A stretch of DNA of 39,516 nucleotides from Planctomycetota bacterium (GCA_003671075.1 QWPT01000024.1:1-39516); one strand, 5' to 3'. Shown: positions 25,902 through 34,278, counted from the first letter of the stretch. Made by a program: numbers and translations. Notes: generated from the letters alone by a model not told the origin.

Positions 25902-27575
25902 TTACTTTCGCGTCGCCAGATCGATCGCGATGGTTCGCGGACGAGCGCGCCACGGCACGGTCGGAAACGGCGCGTCGGCGAAACCCCCGGGGAATGAGCG
26001 ACGGAAACCGACCTCGACGATGGTGGCGTCATCCTCGCGACTGATCCAATCGGGGGGAATGAAGAAGCTTGCGCGCAATTGCCCAGGAAATGAGCCGAAT
26101 TCAATCGAATCAACCTGCAGTTCGCACGACTCGACAACGACGGCGCCCGTTGCGTCAACGCGTACAAATCCCGGCGTCGCCCCGCGTACGAGAATGGCGT
26201 CGACTGCGGAGAGCGGCGGTTCGATTCCGCGCGCCTCGAGATAAATCTCCCAGCCCGCAAGCCGCTCGCGCACCGCGATACGGGTTTGAAGCAGGACCTG
26301 TGCTGCGGCGCGCTGACCGAGCGAAACGCTCACGAGATTCAGTGGCGCGTAGCACTCGATGATGTCGAGGCCGCCACCCCGAACCGGCAAGACCGCGGGC
26401 GGAACCGTGAGGTTTTCGGCGATGCCGGCGCAGCTCACCCGCAACTGCTCGAGCGCGCCTGGCTCGTCGACCGCCAGCGGATTGCGCACCGTCGTTGCAC
26501 GAGCGATGCGGGTGCGCCTCACCTCGGCGCACGGAATTTCCAACGCAAGCGGAAGCACATCGGTCTCGTTGCCGGCGATCCACTGATACTGCACCAACTG
26601 CGCGCGCATCGTGGGATTTGCAACGGCGAGTGTGACTGAAGTCCGGTCGGAGTCCTCGATCCACCAAAGCGCGTGGCCACGAACGCGCACGAATTCATTG
26701 ACGCTGGCAGCGAGTCGGGCGCTCGAAAACTCGCGTTCCAGCGCGAGTTTGAGCACGCTGCGCAGTTCCTCGGGATCGGCGATCCACGCGGCGATCGGCG
26801 CGGGCGCGGTGGTATCGGAGCAAGTTGCGACCAACAGCTCGGCGAGTTCAGTGGCGGGACCAACGCCGCCCGCCATCGTTCGTGCAAGCGCGGCGCGCCA
26901 AATGGCGGTGTTCGCGCGCGCGGCGAGGTCGTCGCCGCTGTTCTGACGGAATGGCGCTGGCTCAGGCCATCCGCGCATCGGCACGCCGATGGCGTAGCGA
27001 AATCGCTCGAAGGGCGCGCGTGGATCGGGGAGCGAGAGCGCGTCGTTGCGCGGCCCTTGCGGAGCGATCATGCCCGCGCGCGCGGCCAGCGCATCGAAGA
27101 GCGTCGCGGGGCCAGGCGCAAACACATTCAAGTCCACCGCGCCGCTGCCGATGAGAAGGATCGACGAATCCGCGGCCGTCGAAGGAATGTCGACAACGAG
27201 AAACGCCGAAGTTGCGCCGATGGGACGCGCCTCGGCGAGACGAAGCGGATTGGTCGCCGCAGCCCAGCGAACCAGCGATCCGCCATCGGCTTGCGGCGTG
27301 GGCGCGGGCAAGTACGGCCAAAAAAGTCGGCCAGAAACCGCGATGCGCGTCATGCCGTCGCGCGAGGAAAGCTCGATCGACCCGATGGATGCATCGACGC
27401 CCACGCGCACGTCGACCAGCAACGGCTCGCCGCGTACCGCGACCAACTCGCGCACCGCCGGCTCAACCTCGGCCCTCCCAGGCGCCACAACGAGCGCAAG
27501 CGCAAGCACGGATGCGAGCGCTTGCGCGATCGAATGCATGGAGCGCTTCAGGGCAAAAGACCGCATCGCGAACAT
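25902..27575 (-). CDS. Exported protein of unknown function
   Basis: A 557-aa protein with a signal peptide (IAQALASVLALALVVAPGRA). The body has no recognised catalytic motif. It looks like several beta-sandwich segments (GEPLLVDVRVGVDASIGSI near the start, SVTLAVANPTMRAQLVQY in the middle, RASFFIPPDWISREDDATI near the end) around a central helical part with AALARTMAGG. Four Cys residues are scattered. Start codons at 27575, 27566 and 27539 are all possible. It lies 72 bp upstream of parA on the same strand and divergent from the lipoprotein at 27693. It appears to be a lineage-specific surface or periplasmic protein. Confidence 0.72.
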   Translation of the reverse strand: MFAMRSFALKRSMHSIAQALASVLALALVVAPGRAEVEPAVRELVAVRGEPLLVDVRVGVDASIGSIELSSRDGMTRIAVSGRLFWPYLPAPTPQADGGSLVRWAAATNPLRLAEARPIGATSAFLVVDIPSTAADSSILLIGSGAVDLNVFAPGPATLFDALAARAGMIAPQGPRNDALSLPDPRAPFERFRYAIGVPMRGWPEPAPFRQNSGDDLAARANTAIWRAALARTMAGGVGPATELAELLVATCSDTTAPAPIAAWIADPEELRSVLKLALEREFSSARLAASVNEFVRVRGHALWWIEDSDRTSVTLAVANPTMRAQLVQYQWIAGNETDVLPLALEIPCAEVRRTRIARATTVRNPLAVDEPGALEQLRVSCAGIAENLTVPPAVLPVRGGGLDIIECYAPLNLVSVSLGQRAAAQVLLQTRIAVRERLAGWEIYLEARGIEPPLSAVDAILVRGATPGFVRVDATGAVVVESCELQVDSIEFGSFPGQLRASFFIPPDWISREDDATIVEVGFRRSFPGGFADAPFPTVPWRARPRTIAIDLATRK

Positions 27576-27632
27576 GCCGAGATCGTACGGTGTGGGCGCG
27601 AAGACGCGAAGCGCCCGCGTATGCTGCGCGGG

Positions 27633-27661
27633 TTGACTTCAAGATTCAGGTACGCAAGATT
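27633..27661 (+). promoter_or_regulatory. Possible sigma-70-type promoter for the 27693 lipoprotein
   Basis: TTGACT (27633-27638) is followed after 17 bp by AAGATT (27656-27661), about 31 bases before the ATG. The -35 match is good and the -10 match is poor. The downstream DNA is two 15-bp repeats (caagattcaggtacg, caagattcagttact at 27640-27669), so part of the -10 could be accidental. Confidence 0.3.
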
Positions 27662-27692
27662 CAGTTACTCAAGTTTAAGGACTCAAGGTTTC

Positions 27693-28100
27693 ATGCTTCA
27701 CGCACGACCCATCGGCTCGGTGTTCATCGCGACTCTGCTCTCGATCGCCATTTGCGCGTGCGACAAGCCGCCGACTGCGCCGACACCGACTCCGACTCCA
27801 GCACCGACTCCCGCTGCCCCTGCTGTTCCCGCTGCGCCTGAGGGCGTGAAGAACGACGAGGTCAAGATCTCCAAGGAGTTGTGGCCGAACGGCAAGCTGA
27901 AGTACAAGTACGAAATGCGGCGCAACCTCGATGGCAAATGGGCGCGAAACGGCCCGAGCAGCGCCTTTTTCGACCACGGCGTGCTCGAGCGCGAAGGCAC
28001 CTACAAGAACAACATTCGCGTGGGCGAGTGGAAGTATTACGACGACAAGGGCACGCTTCTCCGCACCGAACAGCGCGGCGAAGGCCAAGCCGAGGGATAG
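27693..28100 (+). CDS. Lipoprotein with MORN/YwqK-like repeat
   Basis: A 135-aa protein. VFIATLLSIAICAC places the lipobox Cys near residue 22 (I-C-A-C), so it is likely membrane-anchored. A Thr/Pro linker of T-P repeats (about 25-50) leads to a small domain with W-P-N-G-K-L-K-Y-K-Y-E, HGVLEREGTYKNN, VGEWKYYDDKGTLLRTE. These G-x-W/Y-x-Y-Y-D/N-x-x-G units resemble MORN repeats of the YwqK antitoxin-like family. The frame is open far upstream but only the last 135 codons read as protein. ATG 27693 is the natural start because it begins the signal. It is divergent from 27575 and convergent with 28123. Confidence 0.8.
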   Translation: MLHARPIGSVFIATLLSIAICACDKPPTAPTPTPTPAPTPAAPAVPAAPEGVKNDEVKISKELWPNGKLKYKYEMRRNLDGKWARNGPSSAFFDHGVLEREGTYKNNIRVGEWKYYDDKGTLLRTEQRGEGQAEG

Positions 28101-28122
28101 CCTGAAGGGCCGTGAACGGCGC

Positions 28123-28872
28123 TTACTCGCGTACTAGCCGAGGCGGGCCGAGCTTGAGATCGGCGATCACAATCGGGTGCGCGCAAGCCGCCGCAGCAGC
28201 GCTGGCCGCGGAAGAATTCACCCGCGCCGCTTCGGAAATCGCGGGAGTCGAATCGATCGCGGGCGCGGGACTCGGCTGCGTGAAACTGAACTCGGTGGCC
28301 GACACATCGCCACGCTGCAGCGGCGGCGCAAGATCAATTGGAATCAGGCGGACGCGTCGATCGACCAAAGTTGCGATACGCGGATCGGGCGGCGCAACAT
28401 CGTCACGGAGAAACCCGCCTGGGAAGTTGAATCCGCCGGGCATGCCGATGTGGTAGACGGTTCCCGCGGGCGTGAGTGGGATGTTCCCTAGGACAGTGCG
28501 GCGATAAAGACTGCGAGGAAACACGGCGAAAAGCGCTCCGTTTCCGCGCATCATGCTGGCGTCACTCGAAGTCGCGCCGGCGGGTCCGCCAAACGGGCCG
28601 CCAAACGGGCCACCAAATGGACCACCAGTAGGAACGCGGTAAACACTTTGAAACGCCGTCGGCAACCGCATGTCTACTGGCAAGACTCGCAAGCTTTTCT
28701 CGATGCCGCCGCGGTCTTCGATGCCGGCCTCGAGCATTTGCAGTCGCGGGCGCAGCGGGCCAACGGTCACTGACGGATCAGCGACTGTTGGGGGCAACAC
28801 GGGCAGGACCGCATGAACGGCGCAAAGAATGGTGGTCGCGGCGAAGAGCACGACGGGATATCGGCTGCCCAA
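28123..28872 (-). CDS. Exported hypothetical protein with G-G-P-F repeats
   Basis: A 249-aa protein with an N-terminal hydrophobic signal (YPVVLFAATTILCAVHAVLPVL). No known domain. A central run of G-G-P-F units, encoded by a 12-bp tandem repeat at 28582-28627, is followed by a beta-like segment (GALFAVFPRSLYRRTVLGN, AGTVYHIGMPGGFNFPGGF) and an Ala/Ser-rich end. It lies 27 bp after birA on the same strand, so it may belong to the HIT-nadC-birA transcript, and is convergent with the lipoprotein at 27693. Confidence 0.68.
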   Translation of the reverse strand: MGSRYPVVLFAATTILCAVHAVLPVLPPTVADPSVTVGPLRPRLQMLEAGIEDRGGIEKSLRVLPVDMRLPTAFQSVYRVPTGGPFGGPFGGPFGGPAGATSSDASMMRGNGALFAVFPRSLYRRTVLGNIPLTPAGTVYHIGMPGGFNFPGGFLRDDVAPPDPRIATLVDRRVRLIPIDLAPPLQRGDVSATEFSFTQPSPAPAIDSTPAISEAARVNSSAASAAAAACAHPIVIADLKLGPPRLVRE

Positions 28873-28899
28873 ACCCGCACACTTGAGGCTGCGGTCGAT

Positions 28900-29670
28900 T
28901 CAGCGCGATGATCCGCGGCGACCGCCCCACTCGGCAACACTCGTCGAATGGGCGGGAAGAAAGTGCTCGCCGGAATCGGTGCGCACGACGAGGCCGCGCA
29001 TCGGATCGACCGAACGGACCTCGCCTTCGACGGGACCGGCGGGCGTGGAGAAGAGCGCGCGAGTGCCGCGTAATGCGTCGCGAGCAAGGAAATGCTCGAC
29101 GAGCGCGGCGTCGGAGGCGAGCAGCGCACGATCGAGCGTGCCGATGAGCGCGCAGAGAACCTCGATGCGATCGGCGTGCGCGCCGAGCATCGCCAGACTG
29201 GTGGCGCGGTCCTCGAGCTCGGCTTCGAAGCGCGGCTGCGCGATGTTCATGCCGATGCCGATGAGGGCGCGGCCGGAAGTGGTTTCGATGAGCACGCCCG
29301 CGAGCTTGCGGCCGCCGACGACGATGTCGTTGGGCCACTTGATGCCGACGCGTGCGCCGAGGGTGGATTCGGCGGCCTCGGCGGCGGCGACGGCACCAGC
29401 GAGCGCGAGGCGTTCGGCGGGCTGCGCGTCGACGACGAAGGTCACGGCGATTCCCATGGTCGCGGTGTCGGCCCAGTTGCGGCCGAAGCGCCCGCGGCCG
29501 GAGGACTGTCGCCACGCCGTCACCAGCGTGCCCGCGTGGGCTGAGCGGGTTTCGGGCGCGTCCTGCGTTGAAGTCGTTGTTTCAAGCGCAACGGCGGTGC
29601 GCAACAGCGTGCAATCAGCGCAGGCAGCGTGAAGACGCGCGGGCCAGGCGCTGAACGGCGCGCTGGTCAC
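28900..29670 (-). CDS. birA: Biotin-[acetyl-CoA-carboxylase] ligase, catalytic type without DNA-binding domain
   Basis: A 256-aa cytoplasmic enzyme that activates biotin to biotinyl-AMP and attaches it to carboxylase carrier domains. Markers are the T-T-S-T-Q-D start of the catalytic domain, Q-S-S-G-R-G-R-F-G-R (the GRGRxGR biotinyl-AMP loop), V-G-I-K-W-P-N-D-I-V-V-G-G-R-K-L-A-G and G-I-G-M-N-I. The C-terminal SH3-like domain (about 205-250) is present. The N-terminal HTH of repressor-type BirA is missing, so it is a group I ligase with no regulatory function. The first codons overlap the nadC stop by 4 bp. Confidence 0.95.
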   Translation of the reverse strand: MTSAPFSAWPARLHAACADCTLLRTAVALETTTSTQDAPETRSAHAGTLVTAWRQSSGRGRFGRNWADTATMGIAVTFVVDAQPAERLALAGAVAAAEAAESTLGARVGIKWPNDIVVGGRKLAGVLIETTSGRALIGIGMNIAQPRFEAELEDRATSLAMLGAHADRIEVLCALIGTLDRALLASDAALVEHFLARDALRGTRALFSTPAGPVEGEVRSVDPMRGLVVRTDSGEHFLPAHSTSVAEWGGRRGSSR

Positions 29671-30671
29671 GGACGATGCTCTGCGGTGGAGGTGGGGTCC
29701 CAGTTCGGAGCGGGGTCGAGAGCCAAATCGAGAGCGGGGTCGAGGGCTAGGTCGAGACCCAAATCAAGAGCAGGCGCCGAGTGCGTGATCGCGCCGACGG
29801 AGATTCGATCAACGCCGCTCTGCGCGATGGCACGCACGGTGTCGAGGCGCACGCCGCCAGATGCCTCGAGCAGAAGGCCCGGCGCACGCGCATCGCGCCG
29901 ACGCACCGCCTCGGCGAGCATTGCTGGTTCCATATTGTCGAGCAGCACCATGTCGAGCACGCCCGGTTCAGCCGCGACCAACGCAAGCAGTTCGTCGAGT
30001 TGTGTCAGCGCATCGACCTCGCACTCGACGAAGGCAACCGGCGTGTGCGCGCGAGCAGCGCGCGCGGCACTGCGAACGCGATCAGCCAAACTGCCCGCAG
30101 CAAATGCGCCGATGTGATTGTCCTTGAGCAGCACCGCATCGAAGAGACCGATGCGATGAAGCGTTGCACCGCCGCAGCGAGTAGCGTATTTTTGCAGCGT
30201 GCGCAGGCCTGGAACCGTCTTGCGCGTATCGCACACCTGCGCCCGAGTTGCGCGCACCAACTCAACAAATCGCGCCGCGTGCGTTGCATTTCCCGAGAGC
30301 AGCGTGAGGAAATTGAGGATCGTGCGCTCGTGCGCGAGCAGCGTGGCGAACGGACCTTCGAGCGTGGCGACCTTGGTGGCGCGTGCAAGTCGCGCGCCAT
30401 CGTGCGTGTGAGCGATGAGCGTGAGTCCAGCGCGACGCGCGATGATTTCCGCAACGGGAAGGCCCGCGAGTACGCCGTCCTCGCGGCTCACGATGATGGC
30501 GCGGCCGCGCATCGACGCGGGAATCGATGCCGCGCTGGTGATGTCGCCAACGCCGCCGAGATCCTCCGCCAGCGCACGCGTCACCGCAACCTCGGCATCG
30601 GCGCGCGCGAGCGCATCAAAGAGTGCGGGCAGCGCGAGTTGGTTCCAATGGATGCGGTGCGCAGCATCCAT
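29667..30671 (-). CDS. nadC: Nicotinate-nucleotide diphosphorylase (carboxylating)
   Basis: Converts quinolinate and PRPP to nicotinate mononucleotide in NAD synthesis. The 334-aa protein has the family's motifs: EDLGGVGDITSAA near the start, HERTILNFLTLLSGNATHAA, CDTRKTVPGLRTLQKYA and then G-L-F-D-A-V-L-L-K-D-N-H-I, plus SGGVRLDTVRAIAQSGVDRI, where the phosphate-binding Gly residues sit. The length is about 50 residues over usual because the C-terminus adds an L-D-L-A-L-D-P repeat tail encoded by tandem 18-bp units near 29700-29770. The stop overlaps the birA start (ATGA); the start lies 1 bp after the HIT stop. Confidence 0.95.
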   Translation of the reverse strand: MDAAHRIHWNQLALPALFDALARADAEVAVTRALAEDLGGVGDITSAASIPASMRGRAIIVSREDGVLAGLPVAEIIARRAGLTLIAHTHDGARLARATKVATLEGPFATLLAHERTILNFLTLLSGNATHAARFVELVRATRAQVCDTRKTVPGLRTLQKYATRCGGATLHRIGLFDAVLLKDNHIGAFAAGSLADRVRSAARAARAHTPVAFVECEVDALTQLDELLALVAAEPGVLDMVLLDNMEPAMLAEAVRRRDARAPGLLLEASGGVRLDTVRAIAQSGVDRISVGAITHSAPALDLGLDLALDPALDLALDPAPNWDPTSTAEHRP

Positions 30672-30672
30672 G

Positions 30673-31077
30673 TCAGAGCGCCGCCTTCATCTTGGCGACC
30701 ATGTCTTTCGCGCGACCTGATTCGAGCGTGCCTGAATTCCAGCCCACACCCAGTCCAGCCGAACCGATTTTGGGAATGATGTGAAAATGCACATGCATCA
30801 CCGCTTGATGCGCAGCAGCGCCGTTGTTCTGCAGAATGTTGTAGTCGGTCGCACCAGTCGCGCTCATAACCGCCCGCGCCAACCGCGGCAGAACCCGACC
30901 AATCGCCGCAGCGCTCTCGTCGCTCAACTCGTGAAGCTTCGCCTTCGCTTCCTTCGGAATGACAAGAAGATGGCCATCGGAAACCGGCCCAATGTCGAGG
31001 AACGCAAGAACATGCTCGTCCTCATAGACACGATGGCAAGGAATCTCGCCGGCAAGGATCCTAGAGAAGATCGTCAT
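30673..31077 (-). CDS. HIT-family nucleotide-binding hydrolase
   Basis: A 134-aa protein of the histidine-triad superfamily, which hydrolyses nucleoside phosphoramidates or dinucleoside polyphosphates. H-V-H-F-H-I-I-P is the histidine triad itself, preceded by N-N-G-A-A-A-H-Q-A-V-M. The typical start is TIFSRILAGEIPCHRVYED, so the ATG at 31077 is used rather than the upstream codon at 31113, which would add 12 residues of unlikely sequence. It is the first gene of the probable HIT-nadC-birA-28123 transcript. The substrate cannot be told from sequence. Confidence 0.92.
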   Translation of the reverse strand: MTIFSRILAGEIPCHRVYEDEHVLAFLDIGPVSDGHLLVIPKEAKAKLHELSDESAAAIGRVLPRLARAVMSATGATDYNILQNNGAAAHQAVMHVHFHIIPKIGSAGLGVGWNSGTLESGRAKDMVAKMKAAL

Positions 31078-31142
31078 GCCCACGAGTGTAAGCCCAACCC
31101 ATCCGAGCACCAACGCCCATCACCACCCGAGCACCAAAGCGC

Positions 31143-31177
31143 AAGCACTAGGGCCCAAGCACTAGGGCCCAAGCACC
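31143..31177. repeat. 14-bp intergenic tandem repeat
   Basis: Two exact copies of aagcactagggccc and the beginning of a third (aagcacc) lie between the HIT start and the end of the dehydrogenase gene. The 14-bp unit is not a multiple of three, in contrast with the repeats inside genes. Nothing else was recognised in 31078-31220. Confidence 0.9.
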
Positions 31178-31220
31178 AAAGGACGCCGCCGCAGCGGCGA
31201 CCGCAAAAACACGCCCGCTC

Positions 31221-32552
31221 TTAGGGAAACACTCCGCGGATGTCGTAGATCTTGCCGATTCGCTCGAGTGCCGTGCAGATTGCTGCGGTGCGCATGTCGC
31301 ACTCGTAACGGGCGCGCGCCACTTGCACGCGGCGCGCGGCCAGCGTCATTTGCTTGCGAATGTGGATGTCGAGATCTTGCTTGCGGAAGTTGAGTTCGAG
31401 CCGTGCCTCGCGCCACTCGAGCGCGCTGGCGAGATCCGATGCCGCGCCCGCAAGCACATCGGGCACGATTTCGATTCCTTGGCGCACCAGGACTTCTTCG
31501 GCGCCGGCCGTGATGTTTGCACCGCCAACCTCAACCACCACCCGCGCGCGGCACATCTCCGCGCGCGTGATATCGAGGCAACCATCATCACCGCAAAGAA
31601 TGCAAATTTCCCCAGGCGCGCTCCAGAAGTCGCGCTCGAGAATGGTGGTTGCAGATGAGAAGCCGTCGATATCGCCCGTCTGTGCGCGATGTTCGGCGAG
31701 TGCGATGACATCGATTCCGCCGGGCTCATAGATGGCGGCGCTGCTGGTGAGCACCGCCGTGATCCGTGCACCGCGCAACGCGAGCGCATGAGCGACGGCG
31801 CTGCCGATTTGGCCGAAGCCAACGATGGAGACGCGCGCGGTTTCGAGCTCCATCATCGATGCGCCGAGAATCTCATCAAGCACCGCGATCACGCCCGCCG
31901 CGACCAACTTGCCGCGACCGCTAAAACCGCCGAGTTCCACAGGCTTTCCCATCACCGCACGCGACTGATCCTGGCGCGAAGGCTCAGGCGTGGTTTGCGC
32001 GAGCGTGTCGAAGAACCAAGCCATGACTTGTCCGTTGGTGCCGGCTTCGGGTGCGATGATGTCGTAGGCGGGCCCGATCTGATGGCTGATCGCGCTGCAG
32101 TAGCGCCGAGTCAAGCGCATGAGTTCGTTGCGCGAAAGTTCGCGCGGATTGCACTTCACACCGCCGAACGCGCCGCCAAACGGCACGCGCACGAGCGACG
32201 CGCGCAAGGTCGCCAGCACCGCGTGTCCCTTCACGGTGTCGAGCGAAAGCCGAGGAGCCAAACGCACGCCGCCGAGATACGGCCCGAGTGCGTTGGAGTG
32301 CTGCACGCGATAGCCCTTGAACAGGCGATGGGCGCCGTCGTCCATTTCCACGGGAAACTGCACCATGACCTCGCTCTTGGGCTGGGCGAGAATAATCTGT
32401 TGCTGATGACGAAGGCCGACCATCTCCGACGCGGCGAGCAGGCGCTCGGCCGTTTCGTGGAAGAGATTTCCCGCCTGCGGCGTAACCCCGATTTCCTCGA
32501 AAATGCGCGAGGAAACGGGAAGTGAGGTGCGGGTGACGGTCGAGCGCTCCAT
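31221..32552 (-). CDS. Glu/Leu/Phe/Val dehydrogenase-like protein with altered active site
   Basis: A 443-aa protein with the full-length glutamate dehydrogenase fold: dimerisation/catalytic domain to about 190, then a Rossmann domain with G-F-G-Q-I-G (245-250). Family landmarks survive: VQHSNALGPYLGGVR, L-S-L-D-T-V-K-G, VPFGGAFGGVKCNPREL, LTRRY and APEAGTNG. Compared with the canonical enzyme, the substrate-binding Lys of P-x-K-G-G is Leu93, the Lys before the P-Y-G-G loop is Arg117, the catalytic Lys of G-G-A-K-G-G is Phe129, and the catalytic Asp of A-P-D-x-G-T is Glu169. It is therefore probably not a normal glutamate dehydrogenase; it may be inactive, regulatory or a changed specificity. 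No second dehydrogenase lies in the window. Confidence 0.85.
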   Translation of the reverse strand: MERSTVTRTSLPVSSRIFEEIGVTPQAGNLFHETAERLLAASEMVGLRHQQQIILAQPKSEVMVQFPVEMDDGAHRLFKGYRVQHSNALGPYLGGVRLAPRLSLDTVKGHAVLATLRASLVRVPFGGAFGGVKCNPRELSRNELMRLTRRYCSAISHQIGPAYDIIAPEAGTNGQVMAWFFDTLAQTTPEPSRQDQSRAVMGKPVELGGFSGRGKLVAAGVIAVLDEILGASMMELETARVSIVGFGQIGSAVAHALALRGARITAVLTSSAAIYEPGGIDVIALAEHRAQTGDIDGFSSATTILERDFWSAPGEICILCGDDGCLDITRAEMCRARVVVEVGGANITAGAEEVLVRQGIEIVPDVLAGAASDLASALEWREARLELNFRKQDLDIHIRKQMTLAARRVQVARARYECDMRTAAICTALERIGKIYDIRGVFP

Positions 32553-32642
32553 GTTGGTTTGAAGATACGCCCGATGCGCGCCGCGGCTGCCGAAAGCGGA
32601 ATTATCTTTGGAGAACGGACAAACAGCGGCCCGCCGTTGGCG

Positions 32643-33683
32643 TCAAGGCTTGACGAACTTCAGCCGCCCCCACCAGCGCGGATCGTGCATGTCGATCTGC
32701 CACTGCGGCGTCCATACCCAGTTGTCCTCAGCCTTTCCCTTGGTCTTCTCGTACGCGGGAGGCCGAGGCGCTGATGCCTCCGCATCGGCTGGCGTCTGCT
32801 TGAAACTATCGTTGATCGGCTTCGCCACCGGCTTCGGCGCGATCTTGCCTTCCCAATTGTGATCCCACTGCACGCGGGAGAAATTCAAGCGCCACTCGTC
32901 GCCCGGCTTAGGCACGGCGGACCCGCGCTCTTTCTCACCGAACCCTGGCCGATCCATGTTCGGCGGCTTAAACGCGCTCCACGGAATCGCCCACTCGAGC
33001 GACCAACCAGTGTCTTTGTCGGTGGGATCGTTGAGCGTGCCATTGATATGCACAAAAGTCTTCAGCCCCTCCGCGTTCCAACCGTGCTCAGCGGGACCGT
33101 CGTCCTTGTAACGGCGATGCAAGTAGAGATCGAAGATGGTTGCGAGCGCGTTGACCTCGAGCTCGTAGTACTCGCGCGCATCGCCGTCTGGATCGATGAA
33201 GACCTCGAAGTCGTTGTCGCGAAAAACGATCTCGTCGTGCTTGGCGAGCGTGCCCCAGATGTGGGCATCACTGATTTCGGCGCCAATATAGAGAAACTCC
33301 CCGTCCCAAAGCATCTTCGCGCGCGTGCGGTAGCGAGGCGTGGGGAGCTTTGGACCTTGGATGTCAAGAAAGTCCTCGGTCCACGCGGCCTTGCTCCACG
33401 CGGCATCATCGAGCGTTCCATCGAGCGCAGGCGCAGTGGCGGTGAACGTGCAGTTGTAGGAACGCGGCGGGAACTCAGGCTTCTGCGCAGTGGCGTCGCC
33501 CGCAGGCGGGAAGGCGGGTGCGGCGGCGGGTGGAGCGGTAGGCGGAACGTTGGGCGGAATGGCGGGCGGGACGTTGGGCGGAATGGCGGGCGGAACGGTG
33601 GGCGGAATGGGGGTTCCTGCGATGGTCACCGCGAGTGTCGCTGAGAGCGCGATCGCTGCGAACAGTGGAGTTCGTGAGTGCAT
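32643..33683 (-). CDS. Exported CBM9-like (carbohydrate-binding module 9) protein
   Basis: A 346-aa protein with a signal peptide (LFAAIALSATLAVTIA) followed by a P-P-x-I/V-P-P-N-V repeat region from a 24-bp DNA repeat. The mature domain (about 70-330) matches the CBM9-like family of secreted sugar-active proteins: DGTLDDAAWSKAAW at the start, W-D-G-E-F-L-Y-I-G-A-E-I-S-D, N-D-F-E-V-F-I-D-P-D-G-D and Y-Y-E-L-E-V-N-A near the core, EWAIPWSAFKP, and W-R-L-N-F-S-R-V-Q-W. These are ligand-binding positions in that fold. No catalytic module is fused. The start at 33683 is favoured over 33695; neither has a strong Shine-Dalgarno sequence. Confidence 0.84.
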   Translation of the reverse strand: MHSRTPLFAAIALSATLAVTIAGTPIPPTVPPAIPPNVPPAIPPNVPPTAPPAAAPAFPPAGDATAQKPEFPPRSYNCTFTATAPALDGTLDDAAWSKAAWTEDFLDIQGPKLPTPRYRTRAKMLWDGEFLYIGAEISDAHIWGTLAKHDEIVFRDNDFEVFIDPDGDAREYYELEVNALATIFDLYLHRRYKDDGPAEHGWNAEGLKTFVHINGTLNDPTDKDTGWSLEWAIPWSAFKPPNMDRPGFGEKERGSAVPKPGDEWRLNFSRVQWDHNWEGKIAPKPVAKPINDSFKQTPADAEASAPRPPAYEKTKGKAEDNWVWTPQWQIDMHDPRWWGRLKFVKP

Positions 33684-33822
33684 GGCGCGAAGCATAGTCG
33701 AGCGCGCGGCACCCGCAGGCGACGACGGATGGCGCAGAGGGAGGAGGATGGCGAGGGATTTGCGGGGCACGATGCGCGTTGTCGACTTCGTGCAGTTCGA
33801 CGCTGGATATGAGCGGCGATGA

Positions 33823-34215
33823 TTGAGGCGGGTTTTTGTTTTGCGCGGGAGGGTGGCGTGCGGACACAGTGCGCAGCTGGTCGTCGACTGCGACTTCCCC
33901 TACTACACGGCGACCGGCGGCACGCAGATCGCCTGCTCCGCGACCGACACGGGCTGCGGATTCGGCAACGGCGGCGTGCAGATCCGCTTCGCGCGTTGGC
34001 AAGCTCGTCGCCCGGATGCTCCGATGCATCGTGCTGCGTCAGCGTCTGCACGTTCGATCCCTTCTGCTGCAACTCGGCGTGGAACGCGATCTGCGCGAAC
34101 GAGGCACGCACCACCTGCTACCGCCTCGGCGACCCCAACTACGACGGCGACGGCCAGACGAACGCGGCAGACGAGCGCGGCAGACTTGGCGACGCGGCTT
34201 TCGAACTGGGGTTGA
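33823..34215 (+). pseudogene. Frameshifted remnant of a dockerin-type secreted protein
   Basis: Three protein-like pieces sit in two alternating frames. Up to about 33995, one frame gives V-V-D-C-D-F-P-Y-Y-T-A-T-G-G. From about 33996 another frame gives GCSDASCCVSVCTFDPFCC and then GDPNYDGDGQTNAAD. After a 13-bp near-duplication (gcggcagacgagc at 34164-34176, then gcggcagac) the first frame resumes with L-A-T-R-L-S-N-W-G and a stop. Removing the 13 bp restores N-A-A-D-L-A-T-R-L-S-N-W-G, a dockerin-like end. The Cys-rich and dockerin motifs match secreted proteins of this lineage. No proper start or signal peptide was found. A sequencing error is possible for the first shift. Confidence 0.7.
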
Positions 34216-34230
34216 TGTGCATGTGATCAA

Positions 34231-34258
34231 GTGACAGAGATACCGTGACAGAGATACC
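34231..34258. repeat. 14-bp tandem duplication
   Basis: Two exact head-to-tail copies of gtgacagagatacc lie just after the pseudogene. Only about 20 bp separate them from the terminator hairpin. Confidence 0.9.
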
Positions 34259-34278
34259 GGCGCGGGCATGAAGTCTCG

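Noticed and set aside
26673-27692. Upstream extension of the MORN-like lipoprotein frame
   Set aside because: It overlaps the exported protein on the other strand and reads as Arg-rich noise; the lipobox start at 27693 is the natural one.
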